Below are positions 1 to 5,882 of a stretch of DNA of 11,135 nucleotides, in pieces (position 1 is the stretch's first letter; each line of letters opens with the position of its first letter). Below the pieces are notes generated by a model. That model saw only the letters and a list, made by a program, of their open reading frames with translations, ran no database searches and was not told where the DNA came from. Source of the stretch: Pseudomonas sp. (GTDB taxonomy: Bacteria > Pseudomonadota > Gammaproteobacteria > Pseudomonadales > Pseudomonadaceae); NCBI RefSeq assembly GCF_030147005.1, contig NZ_JASLAW010000052.1, positions 1 to 11,135 on the forward strand. The letters run 5' to 3'. The position numbers and the translations under genes are program-made.

Positions 1-1307
1 GCTGCAAGGCACCCTGTGTGGGCCTGGTGGAGCCGGCGGAGTACGCCGAGGATGTGCGTCACTCGGTGATGTTCCTCGAGGGGCGCAGCAACGCGCTTAC
101 CGATGAGTTGTCCGGCGCGATGGAGCAGGCGGCGAGCACCTTGGATTTCGAGAAGGCAGCCGAATTGCGCGACCAGATATCGTTGCTGCGCCGCGTCCAG
201 GACCAGCAAAGCATGGAAGGCGGCACTGGCGACGTCGACGTGATCGCGGCGTTCGTCAACCCGGGTGGCGCCTGTGTGCACCTGATCAGCGTGCGTGGCG
301 GGCGAGTGCTGGGCAGCAAGAACTTCTTCCCGCAGACCGGTATCGACGAAGACGTCTCTGAGGTGATGGCCGCGTTCCTCGGCCAATACTATGTGAGCAG
401 CCCTGAGCGCGACCTGCCGTCGGAGCTTATCGTCAACGTGGTCCACGAAGACTTCCCGACCTTGATCGAGGCGATCCACGAACTGCGCGGTCGTGAGTTG
501 GACATCAGCCACCGCGTTCGCGGCACCCGTGCCCGCTGGCAGCAACTGGCCGTGACTAACGCCGAACAGGCCCTGGGCGCACGTCTGGCCAATCGACAGC
601 ACGTAGCCGCGCGCTTTGAATCCCTGGCCGAGGTGCTTAACCTGGACGAGCCGCCCCAGCGCCTGGAGTGTTACGACATCAGCCACTCCAGCGGCGAAGC
701 CACCGTGGCCTCCTGCGTGGTGTTCGGCCCTGAAGGCCCGATCAAGTCTGACTATCGGCGTTACAATATCGAAGGCGTCACCGCCGGCGATGACTACGCC
801 GCCATGCACCAGGCACTCACGCGGCGCTTCAGCAAGTTGAAGGACGGGGAGGGCAAGTTGCCCGATATTCTGTTGGTGGACGGCGGCAAGGGCCAGTTAT
901 CCATGGCCCGCGACGTCCTCAACGAACTGGCCGTGCCCGACCTGATCCTGCTTGGCGTGGCCAAGGGCACCACGCGCAAGGCCGGTTTCGAGACGTTGTA
1001 CTTGAATGATGCCGCCCATGAGTTCACTTTGAAGGGCGACTCCCCGGCATTGCACCTGATCCAGCAGATTCGCGACGAAGCCCACCGCTTCGCTATTACC
1101 GGTCACCGTGCGCGCCGCGGCAAAACCCGCCGAACCTCAACCCTGGAAGGGGTAGCAGGGGTCGGCCCGACGCGGCGTCGAGACTTGCTAAAACATTTTG
1201 GTGGCTTGCAGGAGCTCTCCCGTGCCAGCATTGACGAAATAGCCAAAGCACCCGGTATCAGTAAAAAACTCGCTGAATTGATTTATGCCAATCTGCACAG
1301 CGAATAG
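1..1307 (+). CDS. uvrC: UvrABC excinuclease subunit C, 3' part (5' end outside window)
   Basis: UvrC makes the two incisions flanking a DNA lesion in nucleotide excision repair, after UvrB loads at the damage. The reading frame is open from base 3 and begins with residues CKAPCVGLV, which are internal to UvrC, so the GTG at 18 is not a start. About 434 residues are visible of the usual roughly 607; the N-terminal GIY-YIG nuclease domain is missing. Visible parts are the UVR (UvrB-binding) motif around LDFEKAAELRDQI (about 141-190), and the RNase H-like C-terminal nuclease with YDISH (Asp codon 675-677), LLVDGGKGQ (Asp 879-881) and RDEAHRF (His 1083-1085). A helix-hairpin-helix tail (VAGVGPTRRRDLLKHFGG and the following helices) completes it. 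The frame is intact. pgsA follows after 32 bases and is probably cotranscribed, as in other pseudomonads, where gacA usually lies upstream. Confidence 0.97.
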   Translation, partial: CKAPCVGLVEPAEYAEDVRHSVMFLEGRSNALTDELSGAMEQAASTLDFEKAAELRDQISLLRRVQDQQSMEGGTGDVDVIAAFVNPGGACVHLISVRGGRVLGSKNFFPQTGIDEDVSEVMAAFLGQYYVSSPERDLPSELIVNVVHEDFPTLIEAIHELRGRELDISHRVRGTRARWQQLAVTNAEQALGARLANRQHVAARFESLAEVLNLDEPPQRLECYDISHSSGEATVASCVVFGPEGPIKSDYRRYNIEGVTAGDDYAAMHQALTRRFSKLKDGEGKLPDILLVDGGKGQLSMARDVLNELAVPDLILLGVAKGTTRKAGFETLYLNDAAHEFTLKGDSPALHLIQQIRDEAHRFAITGHRARRGKTRRTSTLEGVAGVGPTRRRDLLKHFGGLQELSRASIDEIAKAPGISKKLAELIYANLHSE

Positions 1308-1339
1308 AATGCCTTCTCACCTCGTAGCCAGTTGTGCCG

Positions 1340-1900
1340 ATGAATATCCCTAATCTGATCACCGTTCTACGCGTACTGCTTATTCCGATTTTTATTCTTC
1401 TGTTCTATTTGCCGTATGAATGGAGCTATGTCGCATCCAGTTCGGTATTTGCCTTTGCCGCCGCTACCGACTGGCTCGACGGCTATCTGGCGCGCCGCCT
1501 GGAGCAAAGCACCCCGTTCGGCGCGTTCCTCGACCCGGTGGCCGACAAACTCATGGTCGCTGTGGCCCTGGTGCTGTTGGTGCAGGAGCACGGCAACCTG
1601 TGGCTGACCCTGCCGGCCGCCGTGATCATCGGTCGCGAGATTGTCGTTTCGGCCCTGCGCGAATGGATGGCCGAAATCGGCGCCCGCGCCCACGTCGCCG
1701 TGTCGAACATGGGCAAATGGAAAACCGCCGCGCAAATGCTCGCGCTGGTTATCCTGCTGGCCAACCCGTCGGACTTCTCGTTCTGGGTACTCACCGGCTA
1801 CGCCTTGTTGCTCATCGCTGCGGGCCTGACGCTGTGGTCCATGCTGCAATACCTGCGTGCCGCCTGGCCCCACCTGCGCACCACGGTTGAAAAGAAATAA
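1340..1900 (+). CDS. pgsA: CDP-diacylglycerol--glycerol-3-phosphate 3-phosphatidyltransferase
   Basis: This inner-membrane enzyme makes phosphatidylglycerol phosphate from CDP-diacylglycerol and glycerol-3-phosphate, the committed step to phosphatidylglycerol and cardiolipin. The 186-residue product has the CDP-alcohol phosphotransferase signature complete: D47-G48, A51-R52, G61, D65 and D69 (DGYLARR then GAFLDPVADK). Several hydrophobic segments fit a multi-pass membrane protein (about residues 6-24, 32-45, 72-88, 94-110, 132-176). ATG at 1340 gives the usual MNIPNL start; the in-frame GTG at 1334 is possible but unlikely. No strong Shine-Dalgarno sequence is visible, which fits translation from a uvrC-pgsA transcript. 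The gene ends 20 bases before the tRNA promoter. Confidence 0.96.
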   Translation: MNIPNLITVLRVLLIPIFILLFYLPYEWSYVASSSVFAFAAATDWLDGYLARRLEQSTPFGAFLDPVADKLMVAVALVLLVQEHGNLWLTLPAAVIIGREIVVSALREWMAEIGARAHVAVSNMGKWKTAAQMLALVILLANPSDFSFWVLTGYALLLIAAGLTLWSMLQYLRAAWPHLRTTVEKK

Positions 1901-1920
1901 AACTTTTTTGAATCAAGGGG

Positions 1921-1948
1921 TTGACGGGTGCTCAAGATTCTATAGAAT
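1921..1948 (+). promoter_or_regulatory. Probable sigma70 promoter of tRNA-Gly
   Basis: A -35 box TTGACG (1921-1926) and a -10 box TAGAAT (1943-1948) are separated by 16 bases. They are followed by a GC-rich stretch (GCGCACC) typical of stringently controlled stable-RNA promoters, placing the likely start just before the tRNA at 1961. Confidence 0.6.
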
Positions 1949-1960
1949 GCGCACCACCAA

Positions 1961-2036
<76 letters not shown>

Positions 2037-2083
2037 TACATCGATCTACAGAGTTCTAAGGAAGTCTGTAAGTCATTGAAAAG

Positions 2084-2104
2084 AGACGCTTCGGCGTCTT
2101 TTTT
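2084..2104 (+). terminator. Rho-independent terminator after tRNA-Gly
   Basis: The stem AGACGC (2084-2089) pairs with GCGTCT (2094-2099) around a TTCG tetraloop and runs directly into six T residues. It lies about 50 bases past the tRNA and inside what would be the left end of the inserted element. Confidence 0.85.
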
Positions 2105-2105
2105 C

Positions 2106-2167
2106 GTCCATCAGCATCCATCGAAAGCCACGGGTATCCGGACGTTTTTAGTCCAGAATCTAGTCCA
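2106..2167. repeat. Short direct repeats between att core and integrase start
   Basis: TAGTCCA occurs at 2149-2155 and 2161-2167 (12-base period), and TCCATC at 2107-2112 and 2117-2122 (10-base period). Helically spaced short repeats beside an att core are what integrase arm-binding sites look like. This reading is inference only. No gene is supported between 2037 and 2264. Confidence 0.3.
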
Positions 2168-2264
2168 TGAAAATGGCGGGCGTCGAAATCGGATTGTTGC
2201 AGGAGCCCGACGAGTCATTTGCTGAACATCTAGCCCTGAATTCCACCTTCAGGAGGCTAGAAGC

Positions 2265-2432
2265 ATTGCTCTTTCAGATGCTGCCGTCCGGCAGGCCAAG
2301 CCCACCGGCAAAGACTACACCCTCGGCGATATTGACGGCCTTTCCCTGGCGGTGACGGCCTCGGGCGGGCGTTCGTGGTACTTCCGTTACTGCTGGAGCG
2401 GCAAGCAAAAGCGCATGTCGTTGGGCACATAG
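2265..2432 (+). pseudogene. Truncated P4-family tyrosine integrase (N-terminal DUF4102-type domain only)
   Basis: In frame from 2265 the sequence encodes about 55 residues: (I)ALSDAAVRQAKPTGKDY, then TLGDIDGLSLAVTASGG, RSWYFRYCWSGKQKRMSLGT and a TAG stop. This is the N-terminal arm-binding domain of the integrases of ICEclc/PAGI-2-type elements, normally over 400 residues and continuing after SLGT with a Tyr-Pro. The core-binding and catalytic (R-H-R-Y) domains are absent. A perfect AGGAGG lies at 2251-2256, but the codon at the correct distance is ATT rather than ATG, and no other in-frame start exists after the upstream TGA. The gene therefore seems doubly disabled. It points away from the tRNA, as expected. 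The break coincides with the start of a TIGR03755-type gene on the other strand. Confidence 0.85.
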
Positions 2433-2443
2433 TGGGTCTTCAT
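2429..2443 (-). pseudogene. First codons of a TIGR03755-type transfer gene, cut by the junction
   Basis: Three bases after the stop of the TraU-like gene there is, on the minus strand, a GGGAG and 7 bases later ATG AAG ACC CAC (2443-2432). After this the sequence becomes the reverse complement of the integrase remnant. In this ICE family the gene after TIGR03756 is TIGR03755 (PFL_4711 family). Identity is inferred from position and ribosome-binding site, as only about four codons remain. Confidence 0.45.
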
Positions 2444-2446
2444 CGT

Positions 2447-3379
2447 TCAACTCCCTGTGTCGGTGCTGCCGAGAAACAACTGGCCCTCGCGCTTGCAGCA
2501 GCTATACGGGCGCCACAAACCCCAGGCATACGCGCCATCCTCGGCCTGCGGCAACACCTCGCTATTGGGGAACACCGCACAGCTCATCGACAGGTCCGGT
2601 TGCAGCCGTTGCCATTTGCCGCTGTCGGCATCGTTCTCGCGCAGTGCGCCGGCCGGCCAATAGCCCGGTTGCGCCTGGGCCAGCAAGGACTGATACAGAT
2701 GCGGCTGACCGCTGCGGGTGACGACATCGCCGGCGCGCTGGGCGACCACGGCCGCGGCCTTGTGGTCATCCGCCTGCTGTAGGAGACCGCCGCGCGGGTA
2801 CACGCTGCCCCACAGATCCCCGGCGACACCGACTTCACGCTGACCGGGGGTTAAGGCTTCCGGGTAGGCCATCTCGGGAAGGTTGTAGCGCCAGGCGAGG
2901 AAGTCGAAGCTGCTCAGCAGATACGGCCTGTACGCGGTGCCGGCACCGGTGCAGCTGTAGCCGAACTGGCTGGCGAAGCGATTGAACACCAGCGTGCCCG
3001 GATGGCCGATCACGTCCGCATTCTTGAACTTGAGTAGTGCGTTTTCGTTGGCCTGATTGCTCGTGCTGTCGCCGCCACCTTGCGAGGCGGGATTGGTCGG
3101 GCTCATCAACGCGACTTCGCGCCACGGGTTGTTCCCTGTGTCGGCATAGCTCGACACCACCGCGTCCGGCACATAGTGACGCACCTTCACCGAGGTTTTG
3201 ACCTTGCAGCCGTAGGGCGTGCAGCGCAGCCAGTAGCACGCGCCGGCAATGCGGTAGGCCAGGCAGTCTGGGGTCAGGCTGGAGCTGGCGAGAGTGGCGC
3301 TGTCGATGGCGGTGGCGCTGCCCGCCACGGCTAGCAAGATCAGGCTTACAGCAGCGGGTAAACGGTGTCGACGGTACAT
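2447..3379 (-). CDS. TraU-like integrating conjugative element protein (TIGR03756, PFL_4710 family)
   Basis: The 310-residue product resembles TraU-type periplasmic proteins of ICE type IV secretion systems, thought to act in mating-pair formation. Residues 1-24 form a Sec signal peptide (Arg/His start, hydrophobic VSLILLAVAG core, Ala-Thr-Ala before Ile25). The cysteine-rich block characteristic of the family follows: C39, C48, C53 and C58 in PDCLAYRIAGACYWLRCTPYGC. Further family stretches are NPWREV, FKNADVIGHPG, the PYLLSSFDFLAWR region and C-terminal AYAWGLWRPYSCCKREGQ. ATG at 3379 is preferred; TTG at 3388 lies directly after a TAG. Length appears normal and the frame intact. Its usual neighbours are gone: TIGR03757 upstream is not found and TIGR03755 downstream is reduced to its start. 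No convincing promoter is seen, so it may not be expressed usefully. Confidence 0.85.
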   Translation of the reverse strand: MYRRHRLPAAVSLILLAVAGSATAIDSATLASSSLTPDCLAYRIAGACYWLRCTPYGCKVKTSVKVRHYVPDAVVSSYADTGNNPWREVALMSPTNPASQGGGDSTSNQANENALLKFKNADVIGHPGTLVFNRFASQFGYSCTGAGTAYRPYLLSSFDFLAWRYNLPEMAYPEALTPGQREVGVAGDLWGSVYPRGGLLQQADDHKAAAVVAQRAGDVVTRSGQPHLYQSLLAQAQPGYWPAGALRENDADSGKWQRLQPDLSMSCAVFPNSEVLPQAEDGAYAWGLWRPYSCCKREGQLFLGSTDTGS

Positions 3380-3588
3380 GGGGATCAACTACCAGTGGGG
3401 AATTCAAGGGGTAGTTGAGCGCGGAATACAGGTCATGGCGCGAGGAAAAGAGGGGCCGTCGCTCCCCCTATTGGGTCTGCCTGGAATCTATTCCGCAGAT
3501 TCGTACGTCACAAATGGATCTGTCTCGGATTTTGTGAGTTGGCGTAGGTGTAGCGTACTGGACGTTTCAGGCATTTAAGGGAAACAGC

Positions 3589-4083
3589 ATGGGCATTCGT
3601 TACGCAAAAATCATCCTGGTTGTGATGTTGGCGGCCTTCGCGGCGCTGGCGGCGTTCAATAATCTCACCGACTACACCTCCAATTTCAACTTCGTCCAGC
3701 ACGTGCTGAGCATGGATACCACCTTCCCCGGCAACGCCGCCATGTGGCGCGCGCTCAACATGTCGTGGCTATGGCACGCGGCCTACTGGCTGATCATTGC
3801 GGGTGAGGCGCTGACGGCCATGTTGTTGGCCGTTGGTGCGTTGCTGTTGTGGCGCGCCCGGCACCGCAGCGGCCAGCAGTTTAATCGTGCCAAAGCCTGC
3901 GCCGTCGCGGGCCTCACCGCTGGCCTGCTGGTGTGGTTCTTTGGCTTCATGGTGATCGGTGGCGAGTGGTTTTTGATGTGGCAATCCCAGGAATGGAACG
4001 GCCAGAATGCGGCGTTCAAATTCTATGCGGCCATTTTGGGTGTGCTGGTATTTCTCAATCAGCCAGATGCGGATTGCGACTGA
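3589..4083 (+). CDS. DUF2165 family small integral membrane protein
   Basis: The 164-residue product has about four membrane segments (near residues 7-25, 60-88, 103-125 and 143-157) and reads like DUF2165 proteins: an N-terminal helix, then NNLTDY, the FVQHVLSMDTTF block, HAAYWLIIAGE, and a tryptophan-rich GGEWFLMWQSQEWNGQ before the last helix. The family's function is unknown. ATG at 3589 has AAGGGA 8 bases upstream. It is transcribed against the surrounding ICE genes and converges with the lipoprotein gene. Neither of these two is a known transfer gene, so they are probably cargo or an inserted chromosomal cassette. Confidence 0.8.
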   Translation: MGIRYAKIILVVMLAAFAALAAFNNLTDYTSNFNFVQHVLSMDTTFPGNAAMWRALNMSWLWHAAYWLIIAGEALTAMLLAVGALLLWRARHRSGQQFNRAKACAVAGLTAGLLVWFFGFMVIGGEWFLMWQSQEWNGQNAAFKFYAAILGVLVFLNQPDADCD

Positions 4084-4092
4084 CGCGCTTCA

Positions 4093-4138
4093 CACCGGCA
4101 TCTATCCGCATAGCCGGTGCGCGCGATGCCCGCACCGG
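4093..4138. terminator. Overlapping hairpins between convergent genes
   Basis: CACCGGC (4093-4099) can pair with GCCGGTG (4113-4119). Alternatively CCGGTGCG (4114-4121) can pair with CGCACCGG (4131-4138). They share bases 4114-4119 and are mutually exclusive. There is no T tract; a two-way stop signal between the DUF2165 and lipoprotein genes is a guess from position. Confidence 0.35.
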
Positions 4139-4147
4139 ATATCAGGC

Positions 4148-4447
4148 TTACTTCGTGCAGGTCAGTCGCGAGTACTTCGGCGGCTCAAGCAGGATGCCCG
4201 GAGTCATGAACGTCGAGCAGTTGAACACGCGTCCTTTCGCAGTTGTGGCTTTGAAGGTCAGTTCAGCACCACCCAGGAAGTCCTCCTTGCCCTTGGTTAC
4301 CGGGCCCATGGTCAGCTCATCCGTGGACGCCAGGCCGATCGTTTCGGCGGTGACTTTGTGTATCTGCAGAACGTTGGGGTTGGTGGCGCAGCCTGCCAGC
4401 AGACTGGTCAGTGCAAGCAGTAGGAGGGCGGTTGAGGTCTTGGTCAC
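4148..4447 (-). CDS. Small putative lipoprotein of unknown function
   Basis: The 99-residue product begins MTKTSTALLLLALTSLLAGC: a short basic start, a leucine-rich core and a lipobox LLAGC with Cys20 as the lipidation site, then CATNPN. A lipid-anchored envelope protein of about 80 mature residues is predicted. Asn follows a few residues after the Cys, and there is no Asp at +2, so outer-membrane delivery is likely. GTG at 4447 was chosen because AAGGAG lies 8 bases upstream and the signal peptide starts there; the longer frame to 4564 adds a non-signal extension and is not supported. I do not recognise the mature sequence. Two further cysteines (in RVFNCSTF and RLTCTK) could form a disulfide. 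Confidence 0.75.
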   Translation of the reverse strand: MTKTSTALLLLALTSLLAGCATNPNVLQIHKVTAETIGLASTDELTMGPVTKGKEDFLGGAELTFKATTAKGRVFNCSTFMTPGILLEPPKYSRLTCTK

Positions 4448-4515
4448 GGGTGTGGCTCCTTGCGAGTGGTGGCGGCAGAGATCTGCCCTACGGCGGCGGA
4501 GTCTAGGAGCGCGTA

Positions 4516-4528
4516 TGTGGGGCCCACA
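4516..4528. promoter_or_regulatory. Perfect palindrome upstream of the lipoprotein gene
   Basis: TGTGGG-G-CCCACA is a perfect 6+1+6 inverted repeat about 70 bases upstream of the lipoprotein start. It could be an operator for that gene, but no promoter boxes could be assigned with confidence. Confidence 0.25.
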
Positions 4529-4623
4529 ATCACCTGGACGAAATCGAGACCGAGCCCACGGCAAAGTGTTTGTAGGATGACGGAAGTCGGCTACAGCAGG
4601 ACGTTGGATGTTGACCGATAGGA

Positions 4624-4650
4624 CAAAAAAGGCGCCCGAGTCGGGCGCCT
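4624..4650 (-). terminator. Rho-independent terminator of the radC-DUF1778 transcript
   Basis: AGGCGCCCG and CGGGCGCCT (4630-4638 and 4642-4650) form a 9-bp stem with a 3-base loop. On the minus strand the stem runs into TTTTTTGT (4630-4623). It lies about 45 bases after the DUF1778 stop. It has no T tract on the plus strand, so it acts one way, leftward. Confidence 0.88.
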
Positions 4651-4693
4651 TGAGGTTCAGCGAGTCAAGCAGCGTGCGGGTGCGTCCAAAGCA

Positions 4694-4951
4694 TCAGTTG
4701 CACCACGGAACGGGGCGGCTCAGCAGGTCTTTCAAACCGGGATTGTCTTGCACGGGCCGGTCAAGCAGCTCAACGAAGGTCTGGGCTTGTTCGCCGTTGA
4801 GCACGGTCTGCTCGGCGACCTGGCAGGCGCTGTCGAGAATGAAATCGGTCAGCGATTTGTTGCTCAGCTTGGCTGCCTGCCGCAGAACGGCGACTTGTCG
4901 CGGGGGTATGCGCAGGATGAGCTGAGCGTTGTGGGACGTACTGTGGATCAT
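4694..4951 (-). CDS. DUF1778 (TacA-like) ribbon-helix-helix antitoxin-type protein, no toxin partner
   Basis: The 85-residue product resembles the DUF1778/TacA antitoxins: a short beta segment AQLILRIPPRQ, a helix AVLRQAAKLSNKS, and LTDFILDSACQVAEQTVL, followed by a C-terminal tail with FVELLDRP and PGLKDLLSRP that in the family wraps the toxin. TacA proteins normally bind DNA as dimers and neutralise a GNAT-family toxin (TacT) encoded directly downstream. Here a terminator follows 45 bases later and no acetyltransferase gene exists nearby, so the antitoxin is an orphan. ATG at 4951 has GGAG 9 bases upstream. It lies 48 bases after radC on the same strand and is likely cotranscribed with it. 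Confidence 0.75.
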   Translation of the reverse strand: MIHSTSHNAQLILRIPPRQVAVLRQAAKLSNKSLTDFILDSACQVAEQTVLNGEQAQTFVELLDRPVQDNPGLKDLLSRPVPWCN

Positions 4952-4999
4952 CGTCGGGATCTCCAGTGGTTGGCATTGCGTCTACATGCCGTAGGGGAA

Positions 5000-5503
5000 T
5001 TAAAGCTGACCGGACTCTGCAAATGAATACGGCTCGCCCTCCCCGATGATGAAATGGTCAAGAACCCGGACTTGGATGACGTCCAACAGCTTTTTCAGCT
5101 CCTGAGTCAGCACGATGTCGTTGTGACTGGGTTGGGTACTGCCGGACGGATGGTTGTGAACAAAGATCACGGCGGCACTATTGTGCGCCAGGGCGCGCTG
5201 TACAACGCCTCGTGGATACACGGTTGCGCTGTCAACGGTGCCTTGAAACAGCGGTTCGAAGGCAAGGACGCGATGCTGGTTGTCGAGGAATAGCATGGAA
5301 AACACTTCGTTTTTCTCAGCGGCCAACGCCAGGCGCAGGTAGTGACGTACGCTCTGCGGGTCTTCAAGGCGAGGCCCGCGGTGGAACAGGCGCTGCTCCA
5401 GTACGCGGAGGGCTTGGTGGACCAGTTGCTCTTCGTTGGCCGTCAGTGCGGTGGACGGGGTGGCCGGCGCTATCGCGTCGTTGATCATTGGTGGTTTAGC
5501 CAT
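5000..5503 (-). CDS. radC: RadC-type JAB/MPN domain protein of ICEs
   Basis: The 167-residue product matches the short RadC-like proteins common in ICEs of this family. It has the JAMM metal site: Glu66 in EVFSMLFLDNQHR, then H116-x-H118 (VHNHPSG) and Asp129 in PSHND. VYPRGVVQRAL and VLDHFIIG are typical surrounding motifs. Despite its name the family has no proven role in DNA repair; an anti-restriction or element-maintenance role has been suggested, but I treat the function as unknown. ATG at 5503 was chosen because a GGAG lies 7 bases upstream and the length fits the family. An in-frame ATG at 5596 would add 31 residues without a good ribosome-binding site and would overlap a structured leader. 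All metal ligands are present. Confidence 0.88.
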   Translation of the reverse strand: MAKPPMINDAIAPATPSTALTANEEQLVHQALRVLEQRLFHRGPRLEDPQSVRHYLRLALAAEKNEVFSMLFLDNQHRVLAFEPLFQGTVDSATVYPRGVVQRALAHNSAAVIFVHNHPSGSTQPSHNDIVLTQELKKLLDVIQVRVLDHFIIGEGEPYSFAESGQL

Positions 5504-5536
5504 GGGGAGTCTCCAGGGAGAAGTGGAAAGCTCCCG

Positions 5537-5558
5537 CCCGGAGGCAGGGGCTTCCGGG
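5537..5558 (-). other. Hairpin in the radC leader
   Basis: CCCGGA (5537-5542) pairs with TCCGGG (5553-5558) around a 10-base loop, 34 bases upstream of the radC start. With the larger motif further upstream it makes the leader strongly structured. No T tract. Confidence 0.4.
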
Positions 5559-5607
5559 ATAGGCACAAGATGGTTGTGTAGTGGGATGGATGCCATACAG
5601 GCGGCGG

Positions 5608-5667
5608 GATCACGCGTTGGACGCGTCGTAGTCTTGAAGATCTCGACTACCTGGGCGGGTCACCGAC
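5608..5667 (-). ncRNA. Structured leader RNA element, copy 1 (upstream of radC)
   Basis: On the transcribed minus strand, about 105-165 bases before the radC start. The main hairpin (plus-strand letters) is GTAGTC (5628-5633), an 11-base loop TTGAAGATCTC and GACTAC (5645-5650), followed by CTGGGC. Next to it ACGCGT-TGG-ACGCGT (5612-5626) forms a second perfect hairpin preceded by GATCA. The same layout recurs upstream of the DUF3577 gene with two compensatory base-pair changes in the main stem, which is evidence of RNA folding rather than chance. It may belong to the radC RNA motif described from comparative genomics, but I cannot recall that consensus well enough to confirm. A cis-regulatory role is inferred. 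Confidence 0.6.
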
Positions 5668-5689
5668 AAAACCAGGCGACACGACATTC

Positions 5690-5763
5690 AGAGGTAGGCT
5701 TTCACCTCTATCACTGTATTCAGTAGACGGCGGCGCATCGATGGATGCCAGTCGCAATGCGAC
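5690..5763. promoter_or_regulatory. Two inverted repeats upstream of the radC leader; rest of the gap empty
   Basis: AGAGGT (5690-5695) pairs with ACCTCT (5704-5709) across 8 bases, and GTCGC-AAT-GCGAC lies at 5751-5763. They are candidate operators for the divergent radC and HEPN-like genes. No promoter boxes could be assigned with confidence. Otherwise the 5504-5882 gap holds only the radC leader elements and a mini-ORF. Confidence 0.3.
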
Positions 5764-5859
5764 AGTCGTCGATACGCTTTTTTGCTCGGGTATTTTGGGT
5801 GTCCATTTCTATCCATGCACTGAAACCGTCGCCAGCAGGTATAAAGGAGGGTCTAATTT

Positions 5860-5880
5860 GTGGTCGAACCTACGGAGTAA
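5860..5880 (+). other. Possible six-codon leader ORF before the HEPN-like gene
   Basis: A perfect AAGGAGG (5844-5850) stands 9 bases before GTG GTC GAA CCT ACG GAG TAA. The stop ends 2 bases before the HEPN-like start codon, and the GGAG inside the mini-ORF (5874-5877) is that gene's own ribosome-binding site. Translational coupling is possible; chance is equally possible. Confidence 0.25.
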
Positions 5881-5882
5881 AC

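Noticed and set aside
1367..1873. 168-residue minus-strand ORF opposite pgsA
   Set aside because: Antisense shadow rich in Gly, His and Gln, fully inside a conserved gene.
4448..4564. N-terminal extension of the lipoprotein to an ATG at 4564
   Set aside because: It would bury the signal peptide 39 residues inside the protein; GTG at 4447 has a well-placed AAGGAG and an immediate lipoprotein signal.
3933..4925. Plus-strand ORFs 3933-4580, 4007-4423 and 4608-4925
   Set aside because: They overlap DUF2165 in other frames or are antisense to the lipoprotein and DUF1778 genes, and cross the terminator.
5504..5596. Longer RadC start at 5596
   Set aside because: No good ribosome-binding site, unusual extra residues, and it would place coding sequence over a hairpin-rich leader; 5503 gives the family length.
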